64,000 nt of DNA from Neoaquamicrobium sediminum (GCF_013240295.1 NZ_JABETK010000001.1:2262501-2326500), one strand, 5' to 3'. Numbered from the stretch's first letter, positions 17,898-25,987 are shown. Made by a program: numbers and translations. Notes: generated from the letters alone by a model not told the origin.

Positions 17898-18605
17898 TCA
17901 GGATCCCTGCTTGACCGGATCATGGCGGCGCGCCAAGACACCTGGTACCCGCTCTTCGATCCAACCCGCGAGCTTCTCCACCTCTGTGATCGCCGCACCC
18001 AGATCCTCCTCGGTGATCTCGAGCCTGGGGGCAAGCAGAGTTTCGGGGTCGGCACCATCGTCGACCCACATCCTGAGCTCGCCTTCGCTCGCGAAAATCA
18101 GGTCGCGATGCCTCGTCAGGGTCTTGGGATCATGCCGGGCACCGAGCATTGACAGGTGCTCGCCATGCTGCGCGCGATTGCGCGCCAGCACGATCTGCTC
18201 AATGACGTCGAAACGTACCGGGCAATCTGCCCAGTCGGTTTCGAGCAGTTCGCCAAGCGCACCTTTGTACGCCGACAGGAAGCCCTCTTTCTTCGCGATC
18301 GCCCTGCCCTCCGCACTCAGGCGGAAGCCCAGCTGCTGTTCCAGTGCTTTGAAGTACAGCTTGAGGGCATCGGACAGAAGCGAAACCGCGGACCGTCCGA
18401 CAACCTGTGACGCCTCATCGGCTTCGATCCACTCCTCGAGGTAGGCCGGTTCGCCGTACTCGGGATCAAAGGATGGCGGCGGCTCATCATAGGGGCTCTC
18501 CTCGGCGTCGATCTTCCGCTGAACCTCACGGAACGGTTTGACCCCCGTGGAATAGTAGCGCCCGATGAAGCGTGTCCGCAGACGCAGAAAGAACGCCGCG
18601 TCCAC
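17898..18605 (-). CDS. Unknown 235-aa protein with HEPN-like RN-x3-H motif
   Basis: No family is firmly recognised. The protein is largely helical. LLSDALKLYFKALEQQLGF (about residues 75-93) and FDVIEQIVLARNRAQHGEHL (about residues 133-152) form the two-helix layout of a HEPN domain, with RNRAQH as the RX4H catalytic motif. If active it would be an RNA-cutting enzyme. The GTG start at 18605 is two bases after the stop of the upstream gene at 18608, so both belong to one leftward operon, convergent with the TIGR02391 gene. Confidence 0.7.
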   Translation of the reverse strand: MDAAFFLRLRTRFIGRYYSTGVKPFREVQRKIDAEESPYDEPPPSFDPEYGEPAYLEEWIEADEASQVVGRSAVSLLSDALKLYFKALEQQLGFRLSAEGRAIAKKEGFLSAYKGALGELLETDWADCPVRFDVIEQIVLARNRAQHGEHLSMLGARHDPKTLTRHRDLIFASEGELRMWVDDGADPETLLAPRLEITEEDLGAAITEVEKLAGWIEERVPGVLARRHDPVKQGS

Positions 18606-18607
18606 GT

Positions 18608-19345
18608 TCAGTCTTCCACTTTGACGGCCGCTTCGGAAATCGCGGCAACCTCGGCGCCCGGCTCATCCAAGCCCATATCTTCGGCCAACACCTCGTCAAT
18701 CGCCTCTCGTTTCAGCCAATCGATCCATTGCTGCAGGAAAGCCCGGTAGTCGACCATTTTGATCCGGAGGAAGTGGAGCTTCGTCGGGTTGTACGACCTG
18801 TCCGTACTCACAAAGGCGAAGCGCCGCACTGGAGCCCCCGAATTCGAGCGGCCATGCTGATCCAGGTACAAGACACCGCCATGGGCCAAGGCGTTGCGGA
18901 GGATACGGCAGAAAGTGTCGGCGGAAAGGGATTTCGCATGTTCAATCGCCTCTGGTTTATCGAGTTGTGCCGCGACGGCATCAGGCAATCCCGCGACCGC
19001 GAGGTTCGGAAAGCTCGCCCCTTTTTCCAGCGACGCGTATTGCCACGGGCCGGTGAAGAACTTCGCCTCGTGAACCTCTCCCTTGAGGTCGATGGCACGA
19101 TCGATGGCGTCTGCGAGTCTTGTGTTCAAGACCGCGTCATTCATGTGACCCTCGGCGTGCTTCTGCTTGTATTTCAGGATGCGTTCGATGGGCAGGATTA
19201 CGATGGGCATGGAGACGGACAACAGAAATGTCGCCTTCAGTGGCAGCCTCGTTCCGTCTGAGTCGGTTAGCTGCTCGTACAGGTCGCGAAGGAGTTGATG
19301 CGCCCGCTTCGGCACCTCGAGACTGAAATGTGTAGGACTCCCCAT
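18608..19345 (-). CDS. Unknown 245-aa protein with second HEPN-like motif
   Basis: The product starts MGSPTHFSLEVPKRAHQLLR. The start ATG at 19345 is supported by GGAGG about 9 nt upstream; a longer frame upstream has no support. A short hydrophobic stretch (FLLSVSMPIVILPIERIL, about residues 34-51) precedes a helical body. ADTFCRILRNALAHGG (about residues 160-175) gives RNALAH, a HEPN-type RX4H motif. It is first in a two-gene leftward operon with 17898-18605. A paired HEPN toxin/partner arrangement is possible; no antitoxin of a known family is seen. Confidence 0.7.
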   Translation of the reverse strand: MGSPTHFSLEVPKRAHQLLRDLYEQLTDSDGTRLPLKATFLLSVSMPIVILPIERILKYKQKHAEGHMNDAVLNTRLADAIDRAIDLKGEVHEAKFFTGPWQYASLEKGASFPNLAVAGLPDAVAAQLDKPEAIEHAKSLSADTFCRILRNALAHGGVLYLDQHGRSNSGAPVRRFAFVSTDRSYNPTKLHFLRIKMVDYRAFLQQWIDWLKREAIDEVLAEDMGLDEPGAEVAAISEAAVKVED

Positions 19346-19585
19346 GGGCTGACCCTCCGTTCGAACAGAATATGCCAGCATGGCACAGAACCGCGAAGAC
19401 TTCAGATTGCCGAAAGACTGGGAAAGCTCGAAGCGGTTGGAGGGTTTCACAGTACTCACGTGTCCTGCCTTTGGATACGCACATCGTCTGCCCATCCAGA
19501 ATGTCCTGGAGGGGGAAGGCCTTCCCCTGCGTCCGAGCCTGTAGTCTCGCCCGACCCCTTCTGCGGGGACACCCCGCAACGCCCC
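19346..19585. other. Intergenic region with a 16-bp palindrome and a GC hairpin
   Basis: No gene is supported here. GGGGAAGGCCTTCCCC at 19512-19527 is a perfect 16-bp palindrome. TGCGGGG and CCCCGCA (19562-19578) form a 7-bp stem with a 3-nt loop. Both stand between the leftward HEPN genes and ardC and may be a protein-binding site and a terminator-like hairpin. Confidence 0.4.
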
Positions 19586-19660
19586 GAGAGTGAGAGTGCG
19601 GACCGGTTTATCGTGACGGGTTGAAAGCCGAGGGAGAGGCCCTTGGCGCCCGTCGCGGAG
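19586..19660 (+). promoter_or_regulatory. Structured 5' leader, family I, before ardC
   Basis: GAGAGTGAGAG (19586-19596) is followed by an outer stem, GACGGG (19615-19620) with CCCGTC (19649-19654). An inner 8-bp hairpin pairs GCCGAGGG with CCCTTGGC (19627-19647) around the loop AGAGG. The ribosome-binding site GCGGAG follows at once (19655-19660), so folding could control translation of ardC. The parB leader has the same fold with a compensatory change. Confidence 0.6.
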
Positions 19661-19667
19661 AACCGCG

Positions 19668-20630
19668 ATGTCCAGACACAAGCGAAACGCCGGCGCCAGG
19701 CGCGACCGGTCCAATCTCTATTCCGAGATCACCGACAAGATCATCACCGAGCTGGAGGCCGGCCGGGTGCCCTGGGTCCAGCCATGGGGCACGGCGGCGG
19801 CGAAAGCGCAGCTCGGCCTTCCGAAGAACGCCTCGACCGGCCGAACCTATTCCGGGATCAACGTGCTTCTCCTGTGGGGCGCGGTAATCGAACGTGGCTT
19901 CACGGGCCAGAGCTGGCTCACCTTCCGCCAGGCGCTGTCGCTCGGCGGCAATGTCAAGAAGGGCGAGCGCGGCACCACTGTCGTCTATGCCGACCGCTTC
20001 GTGCCCGAAGACGAGAAGCGGCGCGCGCGCGAGACCGGCGAGGAAGTCCAGGCTATCCCGTTCCTGAAGCGCTTCACGGTCTTCAACACCGACCAGTGCG
20101 AGAACCTACCCGAGGATGTCGCGACCGCAGCGCCGCCGGTCCCGACGGGGCTGATCGAACCGCGCGTCGAGGCGCTGATCGAAGCCACCGGTATCGATTT
20201 CCGGATCGGCGGCGACCGCGCCTTCTACGTGCCGGCGCACGACTACGTGCAGGTGCCACCGCCGCAGGCCTATTTCGAGCCGATCAACTGGCATCGCACG
20301 GCGCTGCACGAACTCGGGCATGCCAGCGGCGCTCCCCACCGGCTCAACCGTGATCTCTCCGGCTCCTTCGGGTCGAAGAAATACGCCTTCGAAGAGCTCA
20401 TCGCCGAGATCAACGCCGCCTTCTGCTGCGCCTCGCTCGGCATCGAGCCGACGGTCCGGCATGCCGATTACATCGGATCCTGGCTGGAGGTTCTGCGCGA
20501 AGACAATCGCGCCATCGTCCGTGCCGCCAGTCAGGCGAGCAAGGCTGCCGACTGGCTTCTGAGCTTCCTGCCTGAACATGACCAGCAGCGCGATGAGGAA
20601 GAACGCCCCCTTGACAGGAGGGTGGCATGA
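19668..20630 (+). CDS. ardC: ArdC-type antirestriction protein / zincin-like metallopeptidase
   Basis: This 320-aa product has an N-terminal ssDNA-binding domain (SNLYSEITDKIITELEAGRV to about residue 140, with FLKRFTVFNTDQCE). A C-terminal metallopeptidase domain carries TALHELGHASGAPHRLNR (HExxH at about residues 214-218). ArdC proteins coat incoming single-stranded DNA and protect the newly transferred element from host restriction. ATG 19668 lies 7 nt after GCGGAG of the structured leader. The stop overlaps the next start (ATGA). Confidence 0.93.
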   Translation: MSRHKRNAGARRDRSNLYSEITDKIITELEAGRVPWVQPWGTAAAKAQLGLPKNASTGRTYSGINVLLLWGAVIERGFTGQSWLTFRQALSLGGNVKKGERGTTVVYADRFVPEDEKRRARETGEEVQAIPFLKRFTVFNTDQCENLPEDVATAAPPVPTGLIEPRVEALIEATGIDFRIGGDRAFYVPAHDYVQVPPPQAYFEPINWHRTALHELGHASGAPHRLNRDLSGSFGSKKYAFEELIAEINAAFCCASLGIEPTVRHADYIGSWLEVLREDNRAIVRAASQASKAADWLLSFLPEHDQQRDEEERPLDRRVA

Positions 20631-21004
20631 TCCTCCTGACCGACGACCTGCGCGATCTCCTGCTCGCCAATGGTCGGCAGCGCGATGTCGACCATGTGCC
20701 GGTGGTCAAGTTCTTCGACCCGCTCGGCGCCGGCACCTGGCTCGCCACGGAGCTGGATGCCGACAACGATACCCTGTTCGGTCTCGCCGATCTCGGCTTC
20801 GGCTGTCCGGAGCTCGGCAGCTTCAGCCTGTCCGAGCTGACCTCGGTGCGCCTGCCCTTCGGCATGGGCATCGAGCGGGACATCCTGTTCGAAGCCGCAT
20901 TCCCGCTATCGGTCTATGCCGAGGCGGCGCGTCAGGCGGGGAGCATCGTGGAGAGCGAACGGCTGCTCACGATCAGTGCCGCGCCCCTGCGGGGCGGACA
21001 TTGA
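20627..21004 (+). CDS. DUF2958-family protein
   Basis: This 125-aa product begins MILLTDDLRDLLLANG and has VPVVKFFDPLGAGTWLATEL, FGLADLGFGCPELGSFSLSE and RDILFEAAFPLSVYAEAAR, the typical DUF2958 pattern. The family is small, of unknown function, and common next to ardC/DUF1738 genes on plasmids and ICEs. The ATG overlaps the ardC stop, so the two are co-translated. It appears complete. Confidence 0.85.
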   Translation: MILLTDDLRDLLLANGRQRDVDHVPVVKFFDPLGAGTWLATELDADNDTLFGLADLGFGCPELGSFSLSELTSVRLPFGMGIERDILFEAAFPLSVYAEAARQAGSIVESERLLTISAAPLRGGH

Positions 21005-21044
21005 CGTTCGTTCCGCTCCGTCGGTTCGGTCTTCTCGCTGTCGC

Positions 21045-21168
21045 GACGGCATCACGCTGGAGCAACTCACGGCCTTACCGTCTCGTCCGACCATTCGCGG
21101 AAGGAGCGGGTCCGGGAGGCGATCTAGCACAGCTGGTCGATGGAACCCAACCAGATCCGGAGAGGCTG
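21045..21168 (+). pseudogene. Relic of a parB-like gene
   Basis: About 124 bp align with the intact parB further on (near 23573-23699, codons about 176-217). Shared stretches include GACGGCAT-ACGCTGGA, ACCGTCTCGTC and GGGAGGCGATC. Small indels shift the frame and a stop appears. It follows the DUF2958 gene directly and ends 4 bp before the CGNR gene, so an older parB copy was probably cut when the regulator/arginase-family module arrived. Confidence 0.75.
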
Positions 21169-21172
21169 GCCC

Positions 21173-21811
21173 TCACTCGCCCGCTTTCCTCTCATAGTGA
21201 CGTCGTGACTTGGCGGCGTTGCCGCAGGTCGCCATATCGCACCATCGGCGGCGCCCCGCCTTCGACCTGTCGATAAAGAGCCAGCCGCAGTTGGCGCCGT
21301 CGCAGATGCGCAGCCGGTCGGTGTCTACTGTCCTGGCCAGTTCGAAAGCCTGATACGCGAGCCGGTCGGTGATGACGCCAAGCAGGAGCGCTTTCCTTTT
21401 CGGTTCAAGAACGAGACGTCCCTCTTTTATATTGGGCGCATGGCTATCGGCCGCCTTGCGCCAGCGCGAGAAGAGGCTCTCGATCACACGGCTATCCGGT
21501 GTGGTTTCGCGAGCGATGGCACAGAAATACTCATGAATGTCTTCGCGCAGAGACCGCGCCTGCCGAAGCGCCATGCCCGCCGCCTTCGGCTCGATTTCTG
21601 CTTGTCGCCTGAGGGCGGCACTTAATTCATCCGGAATCACGCCGGCCTGCCGCGCCCAGCCGGCGAGGCTATCATAGCCATCGAGCCAGTCGCGGGGGTT
21701 GCCGTTCCATCCAGCAATGGTGTTCGCAAAGTCTAGCGCCGGCTCGCCGCCGACGAAATCGGCGGGCGAGAAGGCATGAGATTCAATGCACACCGGTAAA
21801 ACATGCTTCAA
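21173..21811 (-). CDS. ABATE/CGNR zinc-finger transcriptional regulator
   Basis: This roughly 212-aa product has the N-terminal ABATE region (DFVGGEPALDFANTIAGW, about residues 18-35). The C-terminal zinc finger CDGANCGWLFIDRSKAGRRR then W-C-DMATCGN-AAK is the CGNR signature (about residues 168-200). Such proteins regulate neighbouring metabolic genes. The start is uncertain: TTG at 21811 is used here and GTG at 21793 is possible; neither has a strong ribosome site. It is divergent from the arginase-family gene and shares its promoter region, so it is the likely regulator of that gene. Confidence 0.82.
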   Translation of the reverse strand: MKHVLPVCIESHAFSPADFVGGEPALDFANTIAGWNGNPRDWLDGYDSLAGWARQAGVIPDELSAALRRQAEIEPKAAGMALRQARSLREDIHEYFCAIARETTPDSRVIESLFSRWRKAADSHAPNIKEGRLVLEPKRKALLLGVITDRLAYQAFELARTVDTDRLRICDGANCGWLFIDRSKAGRRRWCDMATCGNAAKSRRHYERKAGE

Positions 21812-21864
21812 CGGTTGACGACTTTCCAGTGCCTTATATAACCTTTATAATGAAGTTTACCGGT
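21792..21864. promoter_or_regulatory. Divergent promoter region with 9-bp inverted repeat
   Basis: ACCGGTAAA (21792-21800) and TTTACCGGT (21856-21864) form a perfect 9-bp inverted repeat around an AT-rich core. On the plus strand TTTCCA (21823-21828) and TATAAT (21846-21851) are 17 bp apart, a good promoter for the arginase-family gene. The half-sites would suit the CGNR regulator as a divergent operator; the left one lies within its presumed first codons. Confidence 0.55.
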
Positions 21865-21883
21865 TGTATCGAAGGTTTCACAG

Positions 21884-22870
21884 ATGGTCAATCGACGCCC
21901 CATTGTCGCCGCAGCCGCCGCACAGTTTCGCCTGATCACGGCGCCGACCAGTCTGGGACTGCGCCCTCCCGCACCGGGTGTTGAACCCGGCACATGGCGG
22001 GCGCCCGAAGTCCTGTTGAAAGCAGGACTTGAAGGCGCTCTCGGCAATCCGGATGTCACAGCGCTGTCGAAGCCCGCCTATCATGAAGAGGGTGAAGATG
22101 GTACGCGCATTCGAAACGGCCGCGCTATTCGCGAATATATGTTCGCCATCGCCGAGGCCGTAGGCGACGCGCTGTGCGTCGGCTCATTCCCCGTAGTCAT
22201 AGGCGGCGACTGCACTGTCGTGCTTGGCGCCCTAATCGCGCAACGCCGCGCAGGAGGAAAAGGCTTGGTCCACGTCGACGGACACAGCGACTTCTTTCAT
22301 CCTGGCAACTACGACACGACCTCACGCCTTGGCGCGGCGGCGGGTATGGACCTCGCCCTTGCCACGGGACGCGGCGAAAAGCTGTTAACCGAGTGGGACG
22401 ACGTCGACGGACCACTCGTCGCGGAAGAAGACGTCATTCAGATAGGCGAACGCGAAGCAGTCCTGCCTGATTACGCCTTCCATGACATGGATGGCACAAG
22501 AATTTCCCGCATAATGATCGAAGACGTCCTGTTGGCGGGCGTGGACGATACCGCCGATCGTGTCGATGCGCATCTGGCGGAACGCGGGCTCGAAAAGGCC
22601 TGGCTGCATGTGGATCTCGATGTCCTCGATATGAAATTCATGCCAGCGGTCGATTGTCCGGGGTCACCGGGCCTCGATTTCGATCAACTGGCGTCGCTTG
22701 TTTCCGGCCTCGCGGAAAGCGACCGCATTGTTGGCGCTGACTTCACGATTTACGACCCCGACCGCGATCCGGAGGGAGCCTACGCCGGCTCAATCGTCGA
22801 TGTCATTGCCAGAGGCCTCGCGCCCATCGCTCGGAAAAGCTTCGTCGAGAACCCTCCGCCTTCGATCTGA
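21884..22870 (+). CDS. Arginase/agmatinase-family ureohydrolase
   Basis: This 328-aa protein has the manganese-binding motifs of the ureohydrolase fold: GGDC (about residue 107), HVDGHSDF (about residues 130-137) and HVDLDVLD (about residues 244-251). The family hydrolyses guanidino or formimino compounds such as arginine, agmatine or formiminoglutamate. The substrate cannot be told from sequence. HVDGHSD replaces the usual HxDAHxD, a small departure near the metal site. It is soluble and cytoplasmic. It is transcribed away from the CGNR regulator and looks like metabolic cargo inserted between ICE maintenance genes. Confidence 0.87.
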   Translation: MVNRRPIVAAAAAQFRLITAPTSLGLRPPAPGVEPGTWRAPEVLLKAGLEGALGNPDVTALSKPAYHEEGEDGTRIRNGRAIREYMFAIAEAVGDALCVGSFPVVIGGDCTVVLGALIAQRRAGGKGLVHVDGHSDFFHPGNYDTTSRLGAAAGMDLALATGRGEKLLTEWDDVDGPLVAEEDVIQIGEREAVLPDYAFHDMDGTRISRIMIEDVLLAGVDDTADRVDAHLAERGLEKAWLHVDLDVLDMKFMPAVDCPGSPGLDFDQLASLVSGLAESDRIVGADFTIYDPDRDPEGAYAGSIVDVIARGLAPIARKSFVENPPPSI

Positions 22871-22963
22871 ACCGCCGGGCGGCCCTGCGTCACGTTGAAA
22901 TTCACCGCACCAGCCCCGTTTGCGGCCGAAGCTCCAGGCGGCCCTGTCTCTGAGTTTTCAAAC

Positions 22964-23039
22964 GAGAGTGAGAGGGCTGCGCCCTGTTTCCGTGACGGGT
23001 TGGAAGCCGAGAGAGAGGCTCTCGGCGCCCGTCGCGGAG
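22964..23039 (+). promoter_or_regulatory. Structured 5' leader, family I, before parB
   Basis: GAGAGTGAGAG (22964-22974), an outer stem GACGGG/CCCGTC (22994-22999 with 23028-23033) and an inner hairpin GCCGAGAG/CTCTCGGC (23006-23026) enclose the loop AGAGG. GCGGAG follows at 23034-23039. Compared with the ardC leader, one G-C pair is A-U here and one G-U pair is G-C, so pairing is kept while sequence changes. Confidence 0.65.
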
Positions 23040-23048
23040 TAACTCACC

Positions 23049-25160
23049 ATGGCAACCGCAAGCCAGAAGATCACGCTCAGCGCCTCGCGCGACATCCCCT
23101 TCAACAAGCTGGTGCTCAGCCAGTCCAACGTCCGGCGGGTCAAGGCCGGTGTCTCGATCGAGGAACTCGCAGAGGACATCGCTCGCCGCGGTCTCCTGCA
23201 GAGTCTCAACGTCCGCCCGGTCGTGGATAGCGACGGCTGCGAGACCGGCATGTTCGAGATTCCCGCCGGCGGCCGCCGCTACCGGGCGCTCGAACTTCTC
23301 GCCAGGAAGAAGCGCCTCGCCAAAACCACGCCGGTGCCCTGCATCGTGCGCGAGGTCGGCGGCGACATCTCCGCCGAGGAGGACTCCCTGGCCGAGAACG
23401 TCCAGCGCGCTCCGCTGCATCCGCTCGACCAGTTCCGCGCTTTCCGGACCCTCCGCGAGCAGGGTCTGAACGAGGAGGAGATCGCCGCACGCTTCTTCGT
23501 CTCGGTCAACATCGTCAAGCAGCGGCTCAAGCTCGTCTCGGTGTCGGAGAAGCTGCTCGACATCTATGCCGAGGACGGCATGACGCTGGATCAGCTCATG
23601 GCCTTCACCGTCTCGTCGGACCATGCGCGGCAGGAGCAGGTCTGGGAGGCGATCGAACATAACTGGTCGAAGGAACCTTATCAGATCCGCCGCATGCTGA
23701 CGGAGAACACCGTCCGCGCGTCCGATCGGCGCGTGCGCTTCGTCACCGTCGATGCCTATGAAAAGGCCGGCGGCGCCGTCATGCGCGACCTGTTCCAGGA
23801 CGACGACGGTGGCTGGATTGAGGACGTGCCGCTGCTCGAACGGCTCGTCGCCGACAAGCTCAAGGCCGAGGCGGAGACCATCGCCGAGGAAGGCTGGAAG
23901 TGGATCGAGGTCGCGGCCGATTTCCCTTACGGCCATACGCACGGGCTGCGGCAGCTCGTCGGCACGCCGGTCGTTCTGACCGACGAGGAGCGCGCGAGCC
24001 GCGAGGCCCTGCGCGAGGAGTTCGACCGGCTCGAAGCCGAATATGCCGAGGCCGACGAGTTGCCCGACGAGGTGGATGAACGGTTCGGCGAGATCGAGAC
24101 GGCGCTGGAGGCCTTTGAGGATCGGCCCATGCGCTACGACCCTGCCGAGATCGGTCGTGCCGGCGTGTTCGTCGGCATCGGTCATGATGGCAGGCTGTCC
24201 GTCGATCGCGGCTATGTCCGTCCCGAGGACGAGGCGCCCGAGACCGATGATGACACCGGCGCGGGCGTCGATCGCAACACGGTGACCGGTTCTAGCGGCG
24301 CCGTGCAGGGCACGGTGATCATCGTGGGCGGTGAGGCTGAGAACTCTGATGAGGAGGAAGATTCGGTCAAGCCGCTGCCCGAGCGGCTCGTGACCGAACT
24401 CACGGCGCATCGCACGCTCGCCCTGCGGGACGCGCTGGCGAACAATCCGCATGTCGCGATGACGGCGCTCCTTCACAAGCTGGTGCGCGATACCTTCCGG
24501 CATGTCTCCTCGACCGGTTGCCTCGACGCCTCCGTCCGCCAGGTCTTCTTCCCCGTTCAGGCCGACGATCTGAAGGACAGCCCGTCCGCCAAATCCGTCG
24601 AGGAGCGGCAGGAGGGGTGGCAGGCAGACCTGCCGAGCGATGACGACGCGCTCTGGGTGAAAATCGACGGGCTCGACCAAGCAAGCCGCCTGGCGCTGCT
24701 CGCCCATTGCGTCTCGTTCGGCGTGAACGCGCTCTATGAGAAGGCCAGTCCCTACGGTGCGGGTCCGACGTCCCAAGGCATGCAGCAGCGCATCAACGCG
24801 GCGGATCGGCTCGCCCGTGCCGTGGGGCTCGACATGGTGGAGATCGGCTGGCGGCCGACGGTCGACAACTATTTCGGCCGCGTGACCAAGCCCCGCATCC
24901 TCGAAGCGGTGCGCGAGGCCAAGGGCGAAGAGACCGCGCAGCTCATCGACCATTTGAAGAAGCCGGACATGGCTAAGGAGGCCGAACGCCTTCTCGCCGA
25001 CAGCGGCTGGCTCCCCGAACCGCTGCGCCTCTCCACGCCCGATGACGTGAACACCGACAATGACGGCGCCGAGTCCGATGCGCTTCCGGCCTTCCTCGCC
25101 GACGACGAGGACGCTGACGCCGACGGCGCCGACGATCCACAGCCGGTCGCGGCCGAATGA
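23049..25160 (+). CDS. parB: Large ParB/RepB/Spo0J-family partition protein
   Basis: This 703-aa product has a ParB N-terminal domain (DIPFNKLVLSQSNVRR, residues 15-30; IPAGGRRYRALE, about residues 74-85; ENVQRAPLHPLDQ, about residues 117-129). A helix-turn-helix region (NEEEIAARFFVSVNIVKQRL, about residues 142-162) follows. The long C-terminus, acidic and partly coiled (residues 310-470), distinguishes ICE ParB from chromosomal ParB of about 300 aa. It binds parS-like sites and likely helps stabilise the circular element together with ParA, encoded 28 kb away. ATG 23049 lies 9 nt after GCGGAG of the family I leader. Confidence 0.92.
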   Translation: MATASQKITLSASRDIPFNKLVLSQSNVRRVKAGVSIEELAEDIARRGLLQSLNVRPVVDSDGCETGMFEIPAGGRRYRALELLARKKRLAKTTPVPCIVREVGGDISAEEDSLAENVQRAPLHPLDQFRAFRTLREQGLNEEEIAARFFVSVNIVKQRLKLVSVSEKLLDIYAEDGMTLDQLMAFTVSSDHARQEQVWEAIEHNWSKEPYQIRRMLTENTVRASDRRVRFVTVDAYEKAGGAVMRDLFQDDDGGWIEDVPLLERLVADKLKAEAETIAEEGWKWIEVAADFPYGHTHGLRQLVGTPVVLTDEERASREALREEFDRLEAEYAEADELPDEVDERFGEIETALEAFEDRPMRYDPAEIGRAGVFVGIGHDGRLSVDRGYVRPEDEAPETDDDTGAGVDRNTVTGSSGAVQGTVIIVGGEAENSDEEEDSVKPLPERLVTELTAHRTLALRDALANNPHVAMTALLHKLVRDTFRHVSSTGCLDASVRQVFFPVQADDLKDSPSAKSVEERQEGWQADLPSDDDALWVKIDGLDQASRLALLAHCVSFGVNALYEKASPYGAGPTSQGMQQRINAADRLARAVGLDMVEIGWRPTVDNYFGRVTKPRILEAVREAKGEETAQLIDHLKKPDMAKEAERLLADSGWLPEPLRLSTPDDVNTDNDGAESDALPAFLADDEDADADGADDPQPVAAE

Positions 25161-25216
25161 ACCAAGGGCGGGGCGGCTCCGGCCGTCCCGCCGTGCATTC
25201 CCACCAATCTCCATCG

Positions 25217-25238
25217 CCCGGCCATCGCGCCGGGTTTT
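25217..25238 (+). terminator. Intrinsic-terminator-like hairpin after parB
   Basis: CCCGGC (25217-25222) and GCCGGG (25229-25234) form a 6-bp GC stem with a 6-nt loop, followed by TTTT. It lies 57 bp after the parB stop and 20 bp before the next start, so it may also act as an attenuator for the genes downstream. Confidence 0.5.
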
Positions 25239-25257
25239 CTCGTTTCAAGAGGCCGCT

Positions 25258-25668
25258 ATGGCTGACTATTTCACGCACTTCTCGTGCCTGCTCGATGTTG
25301 GCACGCCCGACGACACCGCCCGCGCGCTGGATTTGTACAACGACCTTTGTGCGGAAGGCGCCGCGGAAGACCCGCCCTCCGATGGCTTTCTCCTGTCGCT
25401 CGATCCCGCCCACGGAGGCTTGAACCTCTGGATGCGGGACGACGGCACCGGCGATCCGCAACGCGTCATCGACTTCGTCCTGCGCTGCGCGGACGCCTTC
25501 GCGCTCACCGGTCGCTGGGGATTTCAGTGGGCGAACACATGCTCGCATCCACGGGTGAACACCTTCGGCGGCGGCGCGCATGTACTCGATCTCGGACGCC
25601 GCGACACGGTCGCCTGGATCGGCACGCATGGCTGGCTCGACGAAACGATCAAGGGAGGCCGGCCATGA
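25258..25668 (+). CDS. Conserved-type ICE protein, 136 aa, unknown function
   Basis: The product begins MADYFTHFSCLLDVGTPDDT and contains GFLLSLDPAHGGLNLWMRDD and FALTGRWGFQWANTCSHPRV. No domain is assigned. The fold is probably a soluble alpha/beta domain; no signal peptide is seen. It lies between parB and the strawberry-notch gene, and its stop overlaps the next ATG (ATGA). That position suggests an element maintenance accessory. It appears complete. Confidence 0.75.
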   Translation: MADYFTHFSCLLDVGTPDDTARALDLYNDLCAEGAAEDPPSDGFLLSLDPAHGGLNLWMRDDGTGDPQRVIDFVLRCADAFALTGRWGFQWANTCSHPRVNTFGGGAHVLDLGRRDTVAWIGTHGWLDETIKGGRP

Positions 25669-25892
25669 GCATTCCCGATCATGCCCGCGCCAATTTCCAG
25701 ACGCTGCTGCGTGCGGCCGCCGATGGCAATCTCGCCCTGCTCGAGTGCACCGACGCCGCGACCGGCGCTCCGCGCTACGTCGTCTGCGCTGTCGGCCGGA
25801 ACGGCGAGGATTTTCTCTTCACGCCGTTCGGGCATCTCGCCGAGGGCAACCCCTACGACGCCTACATCCCACCGGAGTCGGATGCGCCGTGA
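25665..25892 (+). CDS. DUF6117-like small protein
   Basis: This 75-aa product (MSIPDHARANFQTLLRAAAD, then ATGAPRYVVCAVGRNGEDFL, then FTPFGHLAEGNPYDAYIPP) matches the pattern of DUF6117 proteins found on alphaproteobacterial plasmids and ICEs. Function is unknown. The start overlaps the previous stop. The family I leader of the strawberry-notch gene begins just after its stop. Confidence 0.75.
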   Translation: MSIPDHARANFQTLLRAAADGNLALLECTDAATGAPRYVVCAVGRNGEDFLFTPFGHLAEGNPYDAYIPPESDAP

Positions 25893-25962
25893 GAGGGAGA
25901 GACAGGCCGGGACGGGTTTGAGCCGATGCGGTCCGAGAGAGAGCGCCGGCCGGCTCGTCCCG
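25891..25962 (+). promoter_or_regulatory. Structured 5' leader, family I, before the strawberry-notch gene
   Basis: GAGAGGGAGAG (25891-25901) and GACGGGTTTGAGCCGA (25911-25926) align with the ardC and parB leaders. Stems CGGGAC/GTCCCG (25908-25913 with 25957-25962) and GAGCCG/CGGCTC (25920-25925 with 25951-25956) pair perfectly, with a longer inner region than in the other two. The start codon follows 26 nt later. Confidence 0.5.
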
Positions 25963-25987
25963 TTCCCGCTCTCCTGAGGTTCCCTCC

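Noticed and set aside
19562..19578. Intrinsic terminator of the HEPN genes
   Set aside because: The HEPN operon runs leftward, away from this hairpin, and there is no T-run, so it is not its terminator.
19643..20353. 236-aa frame overlapping ardC
   Set aside because: Arg/Pro/Ala-rich shadow frame; ardC has clear motifs and a leader with a ribosome site.
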